Shown one piece after another: positions 43,326 through 52,097 of a stretch of DNA of 64,000 nucleotides (position 1 is the stretch's first letter; every line of letters starts with the position of its first letter). The translations under genes were made by a program, and so were the position numbers. Where the stretch lies: positions 6,343,184 to 6,407,183 of the forward strand of contig NZ_CP086106.1 of NCBI RefSeq assembly GCF_016765655.2, in the 5' to 3' direction. Source of the DNA: Skermanella mucosa (GTDB lineage Bacteria > Pseudomonadota > Alphaproteobacteria > Azospirillales > Azospirillaceae). The notes beneath the pieces are model-generated. The model was not told the origin of the DNA, did not search any database, and was given only the letters and a program-made list of their open reading frames with translations.

Positions 43326-44786
43326 ATGCCCTCACCGGTAGTTCCGACGACGATACCGCTTCTTCTCGGCGGGCCTCTGGTGCTGGCGCTCGGGGTCGTC
43401 CTGCTGGGGCTCGCCGCCGTGGGCGCGGTCACCTGGGGCGCCGCCGGGGTGGGGTTCCTGTCCGCGGTCGCGGCGGCGGCGCTGGCGACGCGCGTCTACC
43501 GGCGCGATGCCGCCGACGTCGCCACGTATCTCCAGTCCCTCGGCGACGCCGGGGGCGTCGTCCCCATGCCCGAAGCCCTCTCGCCGACGGCCCGCCTGCT
43601 TGCGGCGTCGGCCTCCAGGACCCACGGCGAGTGGCTGGAGCGCGGCGAACGGCTGCGCGCCGGGCTGGAAGCCACCGAGCAGATCCTGGAAGCGCTCCAT
43701 GACCCGCTGATCCTGATCGCGTCGGACCGTCGGGTGACGCTGGCCAACATGGCGGCGCGGGGGCTGTTCGGCGACCGCATGGCCGACCGCGACCTCGCGG
43801 CGACGCTCCGCAACCCGCACCTGCTGGGCGCGGTCGACGCCGTGCTGGCCGGCGGCGCCTCGCGCATGGTCGAGTTCAGCCTGCCGGTCCCGGTGGAGCG
43901 GGTCTTCGAGGCGCGGGTCAAGCCGTTCCGCCGCGACGGGTCCACCATCATCATCCTGACCCTGCACGACATCACCGCGATCAAGCGGTCCGAGCAGATG
44001 CGCGCCGACTTCGTCGCCAACGCCAGCCACGAGCTGCGCACGCCGCTCGCCACCCTTCTGGGCTTCATCGAGACCCTGCGCGGCCCGGCGCGCGACGACG
44101 CCGAGGCGCGCGACCGCTTCCTGGGCATCATGCACGACCAGTCCGGCCGCATGTCGCGGCTGGTCAACGACCTGCTCTCCCTGTCCAGGATCGAGCTGGA
44201 CGAGCATACGGCGCCCACCGGCCGGGCCGACCTGGGGCGCATCGCCCGCGGCGCCGTCGCCGCGCTGGAGCTGAAGGCCGCCGCGCGCCGGATCCGCCTG
44301 CACCTGGACCTGCCGGACCGGCTGCCCCCGGTCACCGGCGACGAGGACCAGCTCGCCCAGGTCCTGCAGAACCTGATCGACAACGCGGTCAAGTACACCC
44401 GCGACGGCACCGAGGTGCGGATCGCCCTGGCGCTGGTCGAGCCCGGCGGGGGCGGCCCGGCGAGCGCCGTGGTGCCGCTCCCCGCCGGGGGCCGGCGCGC
44501 GGCGCCCATGGTCTCGGCCTCCGTGTCCGATTGCGGCGAGGGCATCGCCCGCATGCACCTGCCGCGCCTGACCGAACGGTTCTACCGGGTGGACCCCGCG
44601 CGCAGCCGGCAGCTCGGCGGCACCGGCCTCGGCCTCGCGATCGTCAAGCACATCGTCAACCGCCATCGCGGTCGCCTGACGATCGAGAGCGACGTCGGAA
44701 AAGGCAGCACCTTCACGGTTTTCCTCCCTGTCGCGGCCGAGGAAAAGGCCGCCGATACCCGCAGGGCAGGCGGCTCCGCGGCATAG
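43326..44786 (+). CDS. phoR: Phosphate regulon sensor histidine kinase PhoR
   Basis: ATG 43326 (MPSPVVPTTIPLLLGGPLVL) is the likely start, giving 486 residues; an upstream GTG at 43236 is in frame but adds a sequence unlike a PhoR N-terminus. A hydrophobic N-terminal hairpin is followed by a PAS-like domain (QILEALHDPLILIASDRRVT). HisKA has the phosphoacceptor His in FVANASHELRTPLATLLGFI. The ATP-binding domain has NLIDNAVKYTRDG, VSDCGEGI and GTGLGLAIVKHIVNRHRG. PhoR senses the state of the Pst system through PhoU and phosphorylates PhoB. Its position at the head of pstSCAB-phoU-phoB supports the assignment. Confidence 0.95.
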   Translation: MPSPVVPTTIPLLLGGPLVLALGVVLLGLAAVGAVTWGAAGVGFLSAVAAAALATRVYRRDAADVATYLQSLGDAGGVVPMPEALSPTARLLAASASRTHGEWLERGERLRAGLEATEQILEALHDPLILIASDRRVTLANMAARGLFGDRMADRDLAATLRNPHLLGAVDAVLAGGASRMVEFSLPVPVERVFEARVKPFRRDGSTIIILTLHDITAIKRSEQMRADFVANASHELRTPLATLLGFIETLRGPARDDAEARDRFLGIMHDQSGRMSRLVNDLLSLSRIELDEHTAPTGRADLGRIARGAVAALELKAAARRIRLHLDLPDRLPPVTGDEDQLAQVLQNLIDNAVKYTRDGTEVRIALALVEPGGGGPASAVVPLPAGGRRAAPMVSASVSDCGEGIARMHLPRLTERFYRVDPARSRQLGGTGLGLAIVKHIVNRHRGRLTIESDVGKGSTFTVFLPVAAEEKAADTRRAGGSAA

Positions 44787-44803
44787 TCGCCTCTCGGTCG
44801 CGG

Positions 44804-44821
44804 GTGTCATCAAACTGTCAT
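44804..44821 (+). promoter_or_regulatory. Pho box upstream of pstS
   Basis: GTGTCAT (44804-44810), CAAA and CTGTCAT (44815-44821) form the two direct 7-bp repeats with a 4-bp spacer recognised by phosphorylated PhoB. A possible -10 element lies in TAATTGTAT (44832-44840). pstS starts 124 bases downstream. Confidence 0.9.
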
Positions 44822-44945
44822 CCCGCCGTAGTAATTGTATCGCCGATCGCCGTTAAGGTCCGCGCCGAAGCCGCCGGTACTCAGGTGCCGCGGAAAAACA
44901 GGGCTTTTGGTCCGTATTTTGGCGAATTGGCTGGAGGATTAGATC

Positions 44946-45983
44946 GTGATCAACAAGAAGCTCGCCGTGGCGGCGCTCGCCGCCCTCGCTTCGACCGTCG
45001 CGCTGACGGGTGGCGCCCAGGCCCAGGGCCGCGACCAGATCCGCGTCGTCGGCTCGTCCACGGTGTTCCCCTTCACCAGCGCGGTCGCGGAGACCTTCGG
45101 TCGGACCGGCAAGTTCAAGACCCCGGTCGTCGAGTCCACCGGCACCGGCGGCGGCATCAAGCAGTTCTGCGCCGGCGTGGGCGTCCAGCATCCGGACCTG
45201 ACCAACGCGTCGCGCCGCATCAAGAAGTCCGAACTGGAGAGCTGCGCCGCCAACGGCGTCACCACCGTCAGCGAGCTGGAAGTGGGCTTCGACGGCATCG
45301 TCTTCGCGAACTCCAAGGCCGCGACGAACACCGACTACACCATCAAGCAGATCTGGCAGGCGCTCGCCAAGCAGGTCGTCGTGAACGGCCAGGTCGTCCC
45401 GAACCCCTACAAGACCTGGAACCAGATCGACCCGTCCCTGCCCAACAAGGAGATCGAGGTGCTCGGCCCGCCCCCGACCTCGGGCACCCGCGACGCCTTC
45501 GTCGAGCTGGTGATGGATGTCGGCTGCGCCCAGTTCCCGGAAGTGAAGGCCCTGCCGGCCGACCAGCAGAAGGCGGTCTGCAACCAGATCCGCGAGGACG
45601 GCGCCTATGTGGAAGCCGGCGAGAACGACAACCTGATCGTCCAGAAGCTGGTCGCCAACAAGGACGCGTACGGCATCTTCGGCTACAGCTTCCTCGACCA
45701 GAACATGGACAAGCTGCAGGGCGCCAGGATCAACGGCGTGGCACCTGAGCTGGACAACATCGCGGACGCCAAGTACCCGGTCGCCCGTTCCATGTACGTG
45801 TATGTCAAGAACCAGCACGTGGACGTCATCCCCGGCATCCGCGAGTTCCTGGCCGAGTACACCAGCGAGAAGGCGTTCGGCGAGGACGGCTACCTGGAGG
45901 CCAAGGGCCTGATCCCGCTGCCCAAGGCCAAGCGCGAGAAGGTCCGGACCGACATCCTGAACCTGACCCCGGTCACGATGTAA
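44946..45983 (+). CDS. pstS: Phosphate-binding protein PstS
   Basis: This 345-residue periplasmic protein starts with GTG 44946, preceded by GGAGG. A signal peptide (INKKLAVAALAALASTVALT, cleavage after AQA) is followed by GRDQIRVVGSSTVFPFTSAV, the phosphate-binding loop of PstS, then STGTGGGIKQFCAG and PPPTSGTRDAFVELVMDVG, which carry Ser, Thr, Gly and Arg ligands. It binds phosphate with high affinity and passes it to PstCA. A Pho box lies upstream and a 15-bp stem-loop follows the stop codon, which may favour accumulation of the pstS part of the transcript. Confidence 0.97.
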   Translation: MINKKLAVAALAALASTVALTGGAQAQGRDQIRVVGSSTVFPFTSAVAETFGRTGKFKTPVVESTGTGGGIKQFCAGVGVQHPDLTNASRRIKKSELESCAANGVTTVSELEVGFDGIVFANSKAATNTDYTIKQIWQALAKQVVVNGQVVPNPYKTWNQIDPSLPNKEIEVLGPPPTSGTRDAFVELVMDVGCAQFPEVKALPADQQKAVCNQIREDGAYVEAGENDNLIVQKLVANKDAYGIFGYSFLDQNMDKLQGARINGVAPELDNIADAKYPVARSMYVYVKNQHVDVIPGIREFLAEYTSEKAFGEDGYLEAKGLIPLPKAKREKVRTDILNLTPVTM

Positions 45984-45993
45984 TCGCCGGCTC

Positions 45994-46029
45994 CCCGCCT
46001 GCCGGCGCCTTCCCGCGCCGGCAGGCGGG
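45994..46029 (+). terminator. Strong stem-loop between pstS and pstC
   Basis: CCCGCCTGCCGGCGC (45994-46008) and GCGCCGGCAGGCGGG (46015-46029) form a perfect 15-bp stem with a CTTCCC loop, followed only by AGTTT. It is best read as a partial terminator or an mRNA 3'-end stabiliser that lets the binding protein be made in excess of the membrane subunits. Confidence 0.7.
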
Positions 46030-46071
46030 AGTTTCCGGCAGACAGTCGCCCTCAAATCCCGACGGGTCCCG

Positions 46072-47454
46072 ATGTCAGTATCACTCTTCCTAGCGGTTCT
46101 CGCCGTGCTGGCGTTTGTGGGATTCCAGCTCGGCAAGTCCCGGGCGGTGGTCACGGCCGGCGGCAGGCTCTCCACGCTGCACTCCGTGCCGTCCTACTAC
46201 GGCCTCTACGTCGCCATGTGGGTCGGCCTTCCCGCCCTCATGCTGTTCGCCCTCTGGACCGGCCTCGAAGGGTCGATCGTGGACGGCATGGTCCGCTCCA
46301 GCCTGCCGGCCGCCTTGGCGGGATTGTCGCCCCAGGAAATCAACCTGATCATGGTCGACATCCACAACCTGGCCTACGGCAACATCACCAGCCGCGTGCC
46401 CGACCCGGCCCTGCTGGCGGCGGCGGAGCACTACAAGAGCCTCCGGGGGATCGGCAACGGCGCCCTCGCGGTCGTCATGCTCGCCATCGCCTGCGCCGGC
46501 CTCTACTATGCCCGGCAGCGGATCGAGCCCGGCCTGCGCGCCCGCAACCAGGTCGAGAAGGTCGTCAATATCTTCCTGATCCTGTGCTCGCTGGTGGCGA
46601 TCCTGACCACGGTCGGCATCGTCCTGTCGCTGCTGTTCGAGGCGATCCGGTTCTTCACCAAGGTGCCCCCGACCGAGTTCCTGTTCGGCCTCCATTGGAG
46701 CCCGCAGACCGCGATCCGCGCCGACCAGGTGGCGTCCGACGGGTCGTTCGGCGCCGTGCCGCTGTTCACCGGCACCCTGCTGATCGCCTCGATCGCCATG
46801 GTGGTCGCGGTGCCGTTGGGCCTGATGAGCGCCATCTACATGTCGGAATACGCGCCGGCCAAGGTGCGCGGCACGGTCAAGCCCGTCCTGGAGATCCTGG
46901 CCGGCATCCCGACGGTGGTCTACGGTTTCTTCGCCGCCCTGACCATGGCGCCCTTCGTGCGCGACGTGGGCCAGAGCCTCGGGCTCGGCGTCAGCTCGGA
47001 GTCGGCGCTCGCCGCCGGCGTCGTGATGGGCGTCATGATCATCCCCTTCGTCAGCTCGCTGTCGGACGACATCATCAACGCGGTGCCCCAGTCGCTCCGC
47101 GACGGCTCCTACGGCCTCGGCGCCACCAAGTCGGAGACGATCCGGCAGGTGGTGCTTCCGGCGGCGCTGCCCGGCATCGTCGGCGGCGTCCTGCTGGCGG
47201 TCAGCCGCGCGATCGGCGAGACCATGATCGTCGTGATGGCCGCCGGCCTCGCCGCCAACCTGTCGGCCAACCCGCTGGACGCGGTCAGCACCGTCACCGT
47301 CCAGATCGCCACCCTGCTGGTCGGCGACCAGGAGTTCGACAGCGCCAAGACCCTTTCGGCCTTCGGCCTCGGCCTCGTGCTGTTCACCGTCACCCTCGGC
47401 CTGAACATCATCGCCCTCCGGGTGGTGCAGAAGTATCGGGAAAAATATGACTGA
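46072..47454 (+). CDS. pstC: Phosphate ABC transporter permease PstC
   Basis: This 460-residue inner-membrane permease has an N-terminal extra region with two or three hydrophobic segments (about residues 1-170), typical of long alphaproteobacterial PstC. The transport core has TGTLLIASIAMVVAVPLGLM, SAIYMSEYAPAKVRGTVKPV and the coupling loop SYGLGATKSETIRQVVLPAA. The end LNIIALRVVQKYREKYD overlaps the start of pstA by eight bases. PstC and PstA form the membrane channel for phosphate import. Confidence 0.96.
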   Translation: MSVSLFLAVLAVLAFVGFQLGKSRAVVTAGGRLSTLHSVPSYYGLYVAMWVGLPALMLFALWTGLEGSIVDGMVRSSLPAALAGLSPQEINLIMVDIHNLAYGNITSRVPDPALLAAAEHYKSLRGIGNGALAVVMLAIACAGLYYARQRIEPGLRARNQVEKVVNIFLILCSLVAILTTVGIVLSLLFEAIRFFTKVPPTEFLFGLHWSPQTAIRADQVASDGSFGAVPLFTGTLLIASIAMVVAVPLGLMSAIYMSEYAPAKVRGTVKPVLEILAGIPTVVYGFFAALTMAPFVRDVGQSLGLGVSSESALAAGVVMGVMIIPFVSSLSDDIINAVPQSLRDGSYGLGATKSETIRQVVLPAALPGIVGGVLLAVSRAIGETMIVVMAAGLAANLSANPLDAVSTVTVQIATLLVGDQEFDSAKTLSAFGLGLVLFTVTLGLNIIALRVVQKYREKYD

Positions 47455-48757
47455 CATCATCAGCTCACCCCGGGCGGCCGCGCCGTATCAGACCGACGAC
47501 TTCGCCGCCCGCCTGAAGAAGCGCTACGCCGCCGAGCGGCGCTTCAAGATGTACGGCATGGCCGCGATCGGCGTGGCGCTGGCCATGCTGGCGGTCCTGC
47601 TCGCCAGCATCGTGGCCCAGGGCTACACCGCCTTCGCCCAGCACGACCTGGCGCTGGAGATCCATTTCGACCCGGCCGAGATCGATCCGCAGGGCACCCG
47701 CGACCCGAACACCCTGTCCAACGCCAACTACGCGGCCCTGGCGCGCAACGCGCTGCTGGCGGTCTTCCCCGAGGTGGAGTCCAGGACCGACCGGCGCCGG
47801 CTGACCGCCATGATCAGCAACGGCGCCGCGTTCGAGCTGCGGCAGATGGTCATGGACGACCCGTCCCTGATCGGGACCCGCAGGACCGTGAACCTGGCCC
47901 TGGCGAGCGACTACGACCAGCTCCTCAAGGGCAACATCGACCGTCGCGTGCCGGAGACCGACCGCAAGGTCACCGACCAGCAGATCGCCTGGATCGACAA
48001 GCTGGTCGCCAACGGCAACATCGTGAACGGCTTCAACTGGCGGCTCTTCCTCAACGGCGACAGCCGCGACCCGGAACTGGCGGGCCTGAAGGCGGGATTG
48101 GTCGGCTCGCTGCTGACGCTGATGGTGACGCTCGGCCTCGCGATCCCGATCGGCATCTCCGCCGCGGTCTACCTGGAGGAGTTCGCGCCGAAGAACAAGC
48201 TGACCGACCTGATCGAGGTCAACATCAACAACCTCGCGGCGGTGCCCTCGATCGTGTTCGGCCTGCTCGGCCTCGCGGTGTTCCTCAACGTCTTCAACAT
48301 GCCCCGGTCGGCCCCGGTGGTCGGCGGCATCGTGCTGGCGCTGATGACGCTGCCGACCATCATCATCGCCGGCCGCGCGGCGCTGAAGGCGGTCCCGCCG
48401 TCGATCCGGGAGGCGGCGCTGGGCGTCGGCGCCTCGCCGCTCCAGGTGGTGACCCACCACGTGCTGCCGCTCGCGATGCCCGGCATCCTGACCGGCGTCA
48501 TCATCGGCATGGCCCACGCGCTCGGCGAGACGGCGCCCCTCCTGATGATCGGCATGATCGCCTTCATCGTGGACACCCCCTCGGGTTTCGGCGACGCCGC
48601 GACGGTGCTGCCGGTGCAGATCTTCATGTGGGCCGACAGCCCGGAGCGCGGCTTCGTCGAGCGCACCTCGGCCGCGATCATGGTCCTCCTGGCCTTCCTG
48701 ATCGCGATGAACGCGATCGCCGTCGTCCTGCGCAAGCAATTTGAAAGGCGTTGGTAA
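47447..48757 (+). CDS. pstA: Phosphate ABC transporter permease PstA
   Basis: This 436-residue permease has an N-terminal DUF3333-type extension with one membrane segment and a large extracytoplasmic part (about residues 45-200, including FDPAEIDPQGTRDPNTLSNA). The core follows: GLVGSLLTLMVTLGLAIPIG, YLEEFAPKNKLTDLIEVNIN, VPSIVFGLLGLAVFLNVF and the coupling loop REAALGVGASPLQVVTHHVL. The stop TAA abuts the pstB ATG. It pairs with PstC. Confidence 0.96.
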   Translation: MTDIISSPRAAAPYQTDDFAARLKKRYAAERRFKMYGMAAIGVALAMLAVLLASIVAQGYTAFAQHDLALEIHFDPAEIDPQGTRDPNTLSNANYAALARNALLAVFPEVESRTDRRRLTAMISNGAAFELRQMVMDDPSLIGTRRTVNLALASDYDQLLKGNIDRRVPETDRKVTDQQIAWIDKLVANGNIVNGFNWRLFLNGDSRDPELAGLKAGLVGSLLTLMVTLGLAIPIGISAAVYLEEFAPKNKLTDLIEVNINNLAAVPSIVFGLLGLAVFLNVFNMPRSAPVVGGIVLALMTLPTIIIAGRAALKAVPPSIREAALGVGASPLQVVTHHVLPLAMPGILTGVIIGMAHALGETAPLLMIGMIAFIVDTPSGFGDAATVLPVQIFMWADSPERGFVERTSAAIMVLLAFLIAMNAIAVVLRKQFERRW

Positions 48758-49609
48758 ATGACCGCCCAGACCCAACTCGGCCAAACACAGACCGGAACCA
48801 GCGCGATCCCCGGCGTCGAGGCGCGCTCCGCCGCCGGCATGCTGGCAGGCGTCGCGAACAAGATGGATGCCAAGCAGGTCAAGGTGTACTACGGCGCCAA
48901 GCAGGCGCTGAAGGGCATCGACCTGGCGATCCCGGAACGGCAGGTCACCGCGCTGATCGGCCCGTCGGGCTGCGGCAAGTCCACGTTCCTGCGCTGCCTC
49001 AACCGCATGAACGACACGATCGGCATCGCCCGCATCGAGGGCCTGATCACGCTGGACGGCCAGGACATCTACGACAAGGCGATCGATCCGGTCCAGCTCC
49101 GCGCCCGGGTCGGCATGGTGTTCCAGAAGCCGAACCCGTTCCCCAAGTCGATCTACGACAACATCGTCTATGGTCCGCGCATCCACGGCCTTGCCAGCCG
49201 GCGGGAGGAGATGGACGAGATCGTCGCCAAGAGCCTGCAGCGCGCAGGATTGTGGAACGAGGTGAAGGACCGCCTGAAGGAGCCGGGCACCGGCCTGTCC
49301 GGCGGCCAGCAGCAGCGCCTCTGCATCGCCCGCGCCATCGCGGTCAGCCCCGAGGTGATCCTGATGGACGAGCCATGCTCGGCCCTCGACCCGATCGCGA
49401 CCGCCCATGTGGAGGAGCTGATCGACGAGCTGCGGGAGAACTACACCATCGTGATCGTCACCCACAACATGCAGCAGGCGGCCCGCGTGTCCCAGCGCAC
49501 CGCCTTCTTCCACCTGGGCGACATGGTGGAGGTGGGCGACACCGAGGAGATCTTCACCAATCCCCGCGACGAGCGGACCCAGGGCTACATCACCGGCCGC
49601 TACGGCTGA
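48758..49609 (+). CDS. pstB: Phosphate ABC transporter ATPase PstB
   Basis: This 283-residue ATPase has Walker [20 protein letters not shown], the PstB-specific [20 protein letters not shown], signature [20 protein letters not shown], Walker [21 protein letters not shown] and H-loop [20 protein letters not shown]. It energises phosphate uptake by PstCA. An extra N-terminal stretch of about 35 residues precedes the ATPase fold. It directly follows pstA and is followed by phoU. Confidence 0.98.
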   Translation: MTAQTQLGQTQTGTSAIPGVEARSAAGMLAGVANKMDAKQVKVYYGAKQALKGIDLAIPERQVTALIGPSGCGKSTFLRCLNRMNDTIGIARIEGLITLDGQDIYDKAIDPVQLRARVGMVFQKPNPFPKSIYDNIVYGPRIHGLASRREEMDEIVAKSLQRAGLWNEVKDRLKEPGTGLSGGQQQRLCIARAIAVSPEVILMDEPCSALDPIATAHVEELIDELRENYTIVIVTHNMQQAARVSQRTAFFHLGDMVEVGDTEEIFTNPRDERTQGYITGRYG

Positions 49610-49676
49610 GCCGGCCCCGCCGGCTTGATCGGCGGGACGTCATTCGGGATAATCGGGCAATTCAGGGAAGCGGCGC

Positions 49677-50402
49677 ATGAGCAACGAGCACATCGTCAAG
49701 TCGTTCGCGCAGGAACTGCAGCGGCTGGCGAATCTGATCACGCAGATGGGCGGCGTCGCCGAGGCCCAGGTGGAGGCGGCCGTTCAGGCCGTCGTCCGCC
49801 GCGACACGACCATCGCGGCCCAGGTGATGCAGTCCGACCTCCGGGTCGACGGCTACGAGCGGGACGTCGACGCGGAGACGCTCCGCCTGCTGGCCCTGCG
49901 CCAGCCCATGGCGTCCGACCTGCGCGAGATCGTGTCGGCGCTGAAGATCGCGGCCGACCTGGAGCGGATCGGCGACTACGCCGCCAACATCGCCAAGCGG
50001 TCGATCGCCCTGGCCCAGGTGCCGGCGGTCCGTCCGGCCGCCGCGATCCCCCGCATGGGCCGGCTGGTCCAGGAGATCATGAAGGATGTGCTCGACGCCT
50101 TCATCGAGCGCGACGTGGAGAAGGCGGTGGCGGCGCGCCGCCGCGACGAGGAGCTGGACGACCTCTATACCAGCCTGTTCCGCGAGGTCCTGACCTACAT
50201 GATGGAAGACCCGCGCAACATCACGCCCTGCACGCACCTTCTGTTCATTGCCAAGAACCTGGAACGGATCGGCGACCACGCGACCAACATCGCCGAGACG
50301 ATCCATTTCCTGGTGATCGGGCACCCGCTGACGACGGAACGCCCCAAGGGTGACGAAAGCAGCTATGCTGTCGTCACCCCCGAGCCGGAAACGCAGGACT
50401 AG
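49677..50402 (+). CDS. phoU: Phosphate transport regulator PhoU
   Basis: This 241-residue cytoplasmic protein is made of two three-helix bundles. Each has the metal-binding motif of PhoU: LKIAADLERIGDYAANIAKR and LFIAKNLERIGDHATNIAET, in which the E/D...RxxDxxxN residues bind iron or other cations. It connects Pst activity to PhoR so that the regulon is silent when phosphate is ample. It lies 67 bases after pstB, and phoB follows after 18 bases. Confidence 0.97.
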   Translation: MSNEHIVKSFAQELQRLANLITQMGGVAEAQVEAAVQAVVRRDTTIAAQVMQSDLRVDGYERDVDAETLRLLALRQPMASDLREIVSALKIAADLERIGDYAANIAKRSIALAQVPAVRPAAAIPRMGRLVQEIMKDVLDAFIERDVEKAVAARRRDEELDDLYTSLFREVLTYMMEDPRNITPCTHLLFIAKNLERIGDHATNIAETIHFLVIGHPLTTERPKGDESSYAVVTPEPETQD

Positions 50403-50420
50403 TTTGGAACAAGGCATCCC

Positions 50421-51131
50421 ATGAATTCGGCGCTGAAACCCCTCGTCCTCATCGTCGAGGACGAGGCGGACCTCGTTACGCTCCTCAAGTACAATCTCGA
50501 CAAGGAGGGCTTCCGCACCCTTTCCGCGGGAGATGGCGAGGAGGCGCTGCTGCTCGCCGCCGAGCAGACGCCCAACATCGTCCTGCTGGACTGGATGCTG
50601 CCGCTGATGTCGGGGCTCGAGGTGTGCCGCCAGATGCGGCGCAACCCCAAGACCCGCGACATCCCGATCATCATGCTGACGGCCCGCGGCGAGGAGGCGG
50701 ACAAGGTCCGCGGCCTCAACTCCGGGGCCGACGACTATATCGCCAAGCCCTTCTCCCCCACCGAGCTGGTCGCCCGGATGCGCGCCGTGCTCCGCCGCGC
50801 CAGCCCCGGCTTGGCGGAGGAGATGCTGCGGTTCAACGACGTGGTGATGGATCTGGCGGCCCACCGGGTGCGCCGCCAGGGCCGCGACATCCATCTGGGG
50901 CCGACCGAGTTCCGCCTGCTGCGCCACTTCATGCAGCATCCCGGCCGGGTCTTCTCGCGCGAGCAATTGCTCGACCTGGTCTGGGGCCACGACGTCTATG
51001 TGGAGCCGCGCACCGTCGACGTGCATATCCGCCGGCTGCGCAAGGCGCTGAACGAGGAAAACGACAACGACCTGATCCGCACCGTCCGCTCGGCGGGCTA
51101 CGCGCTCGACGTCAAGGGCGGCGCCGCCTGA
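50421..51131 (+). CDS. phoB: Phosphate regulon response regulator PhoB
   Basis: This 236-residue OmpR-type regulator has an N-terminal receiver domain, with VEDEAD acidic pocket, phospho-acceptor Asp in IVLLDWMLPLMSGLEVCRQM, then IIMLTARGEEADKVRGLNSG and AKPFSP. The C-terminal winged helix has LGPTEFRLLRHFMQHPGRVF and VDVHIRRLRKALNEENDNDL. Phosphorylated PhoB binds Pho boxes such as that upstream of pstS. The gene ends the pst operon and its stop overlaps the reading frame of the GNAT gene. Confidence 0.97.
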   Translation: MNSALKPLVLIVEDEADLVTLLKYNLDKEGFRTLSAGDGEEALLLAAEQTPNIVLLDWMLPLMSGLEVCRQMRRNPKTRDIPIIMLTARGEEADKVRGLNSGADDYIAKPFSPTELVARMRAVLRRASPGLAEEMLRFNDVVMDLAAHRVRRQGRDIHLGPTEFRLLRHFMQHPGRVFSREQLLDLVWGHDVYVEPRTVDVHIRRLRKALNEENDNDLIRTVRSAGYALDVKGGAA

Positions 51132-51664
51132 TCCCGGTCCTGGAGACGCCCCGGCTGGTCCTCCGGCCGCTGGAGCTTTCCGACGCCGGCGCGGTCCAGG
51201 ACGTGTTCCCCCGGTGGGAGATCGTGCGGTTCCTCGCCGACCATGTGCCATGGCCCTATCCGGCCGACGGCGCCCTCTCCCATATCCGGGACGCAGCACT
51301 TCCCGCCATGGCGCGGGGCGCCGAATGGCACTGGTCGATCCGCCCCCGCGCGGAGCCCGACCGGCTGATCGGCATCGTCAGCCTGATGGACAAGCTCGAC
51401 GATAATCGCGGCCTGTGGCTCGATCCCGCCTGGCAGGGGCGGGGCCTGATGACCGAAGCCAGCGCCGCCGTCATGCATTTCTGGTTCGAAACCCTCGGCC
51501 GCCCCGTCCTCCGGGTCCAGAAGGCCGAGGTGAACCTGCGGTCCTGCCGGCTGTCGGAACGCGACGGCATGCGGCTGGTCGGCATCCACGAAAGGGGCTT
51601 CGTCTCGGGCCGCTTCCCCGCCGGGATCTGGGAAATAACCCGGGAAGAGTGGCGCCGCCGGTAA
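51128..51664 (+). CDS. GNAT acetyltransferase without an ordinary start codon
   Basis: The frame ending at 51664 encodes a RimJ/RimL-type GNAT: VLETPRLVLRPLELSDAGAV, HWSIRPRAEPDRLIGIVSLM, DNRGLWLDPAWQGRGLMTEA (acetyl-CoA loop) and SCRLSERDGMRLVGIHERGF. The conserved N-terminus begins about four codons after the phoB stop, yet no ATG, GTG or TTG is in frame there. CTG 51128, which overlaps the phoB TGA and follows AAGGGCGG, is the likeliest start. GTG 51203 would remove the first strand and helix. It probably acetylates a small molecule or protein N-terminus; the substrate is unknown. Confidence 0.75.
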   Translation: MIPVLETPRLVLRPLELSDAGAVQDVFPRWEIVRFLADHVPWPYPADGALSHIRDAALPAMARGAEWHWSIRPRAEPDRLIGIVSLMDKLDDNRGLWLDPAWQGRGLMTEASAAVMHFWFETLGRPVLRVQKAEVNLRSCRLSERDGMRLVGIHERGFVSGRFPAGIWEITREEWRRR

Positions 51665-51677
51665 TCGGCCGGCGGAT

Positions 51678-52097
51678 TCAGACGAACAGCATGTTGCCGT
51701 CGCCGGGAGCCCCGTTCAGCAGCGTGACGACGCCGCCGGTCACCACCGGCACGTCGTCGCGCAGGGCGGACGCGTCCAGGCCGATCGCCTTCAGCGCCAT
51801 CTCGCAGACCATCACGGTCACGCCCAGGGCGACGCAGGCCTCCAGCAGTTCCTCGAACTCGGCGAGGCCGCTGCGGCCGAAATGGGCGTTGCGCTCCTCC
51901 GGCGACGAGCCGTCGTCGGCAGGGTCCAGCCCGCGCCAGCCATCCCCGGCCTTCAACGCCAGGACCGCCCGGCCGGTGAAGAACAGGGTGGCCTTGCGGT
52001 TGGTCGCCGCCGCGGCGCTCGCCATCACCAGCGCGTAGTGGACCCGGTCGAACCCGCCGGAGAACACCACCAGCGACAGCGTCGAAGCCCCGCTCAT
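51678..52097 (-). CDS. DsrE-family protein
   Basis: This 139-residue protein has the DsrE/F fold. It starts with TLSLVVFSGGFDRVHYALVM, then KATLFFTGRAVLALKAG, and has a conserved Cys in VTVMVCEMALKAIGL that in this family can carry sulfur. Its ATG lies inside the end of the upstream MoeB-like gene (ATGA at 52094-52097), so the two are translationally coupled. Members take part in sulfur relay or peroxiredoxin-like processes. The exact role is unknown, but the pairing with an E1-like enzyme suggests sulfur transfer. Confidence 0.87.
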   Translation of the reverse strand: MSGASTLSLVVFSGGFDRVHYALVMASAAAATNRKATLFFTGRAVLALKAGDGWRGLDPADDGSSPEERNAHFGRSGLAEFEELLEACVALGVTVMVCEMALKAIGLDASALRDDVPVVTGGVVTLLNGAPGDGNMLFV

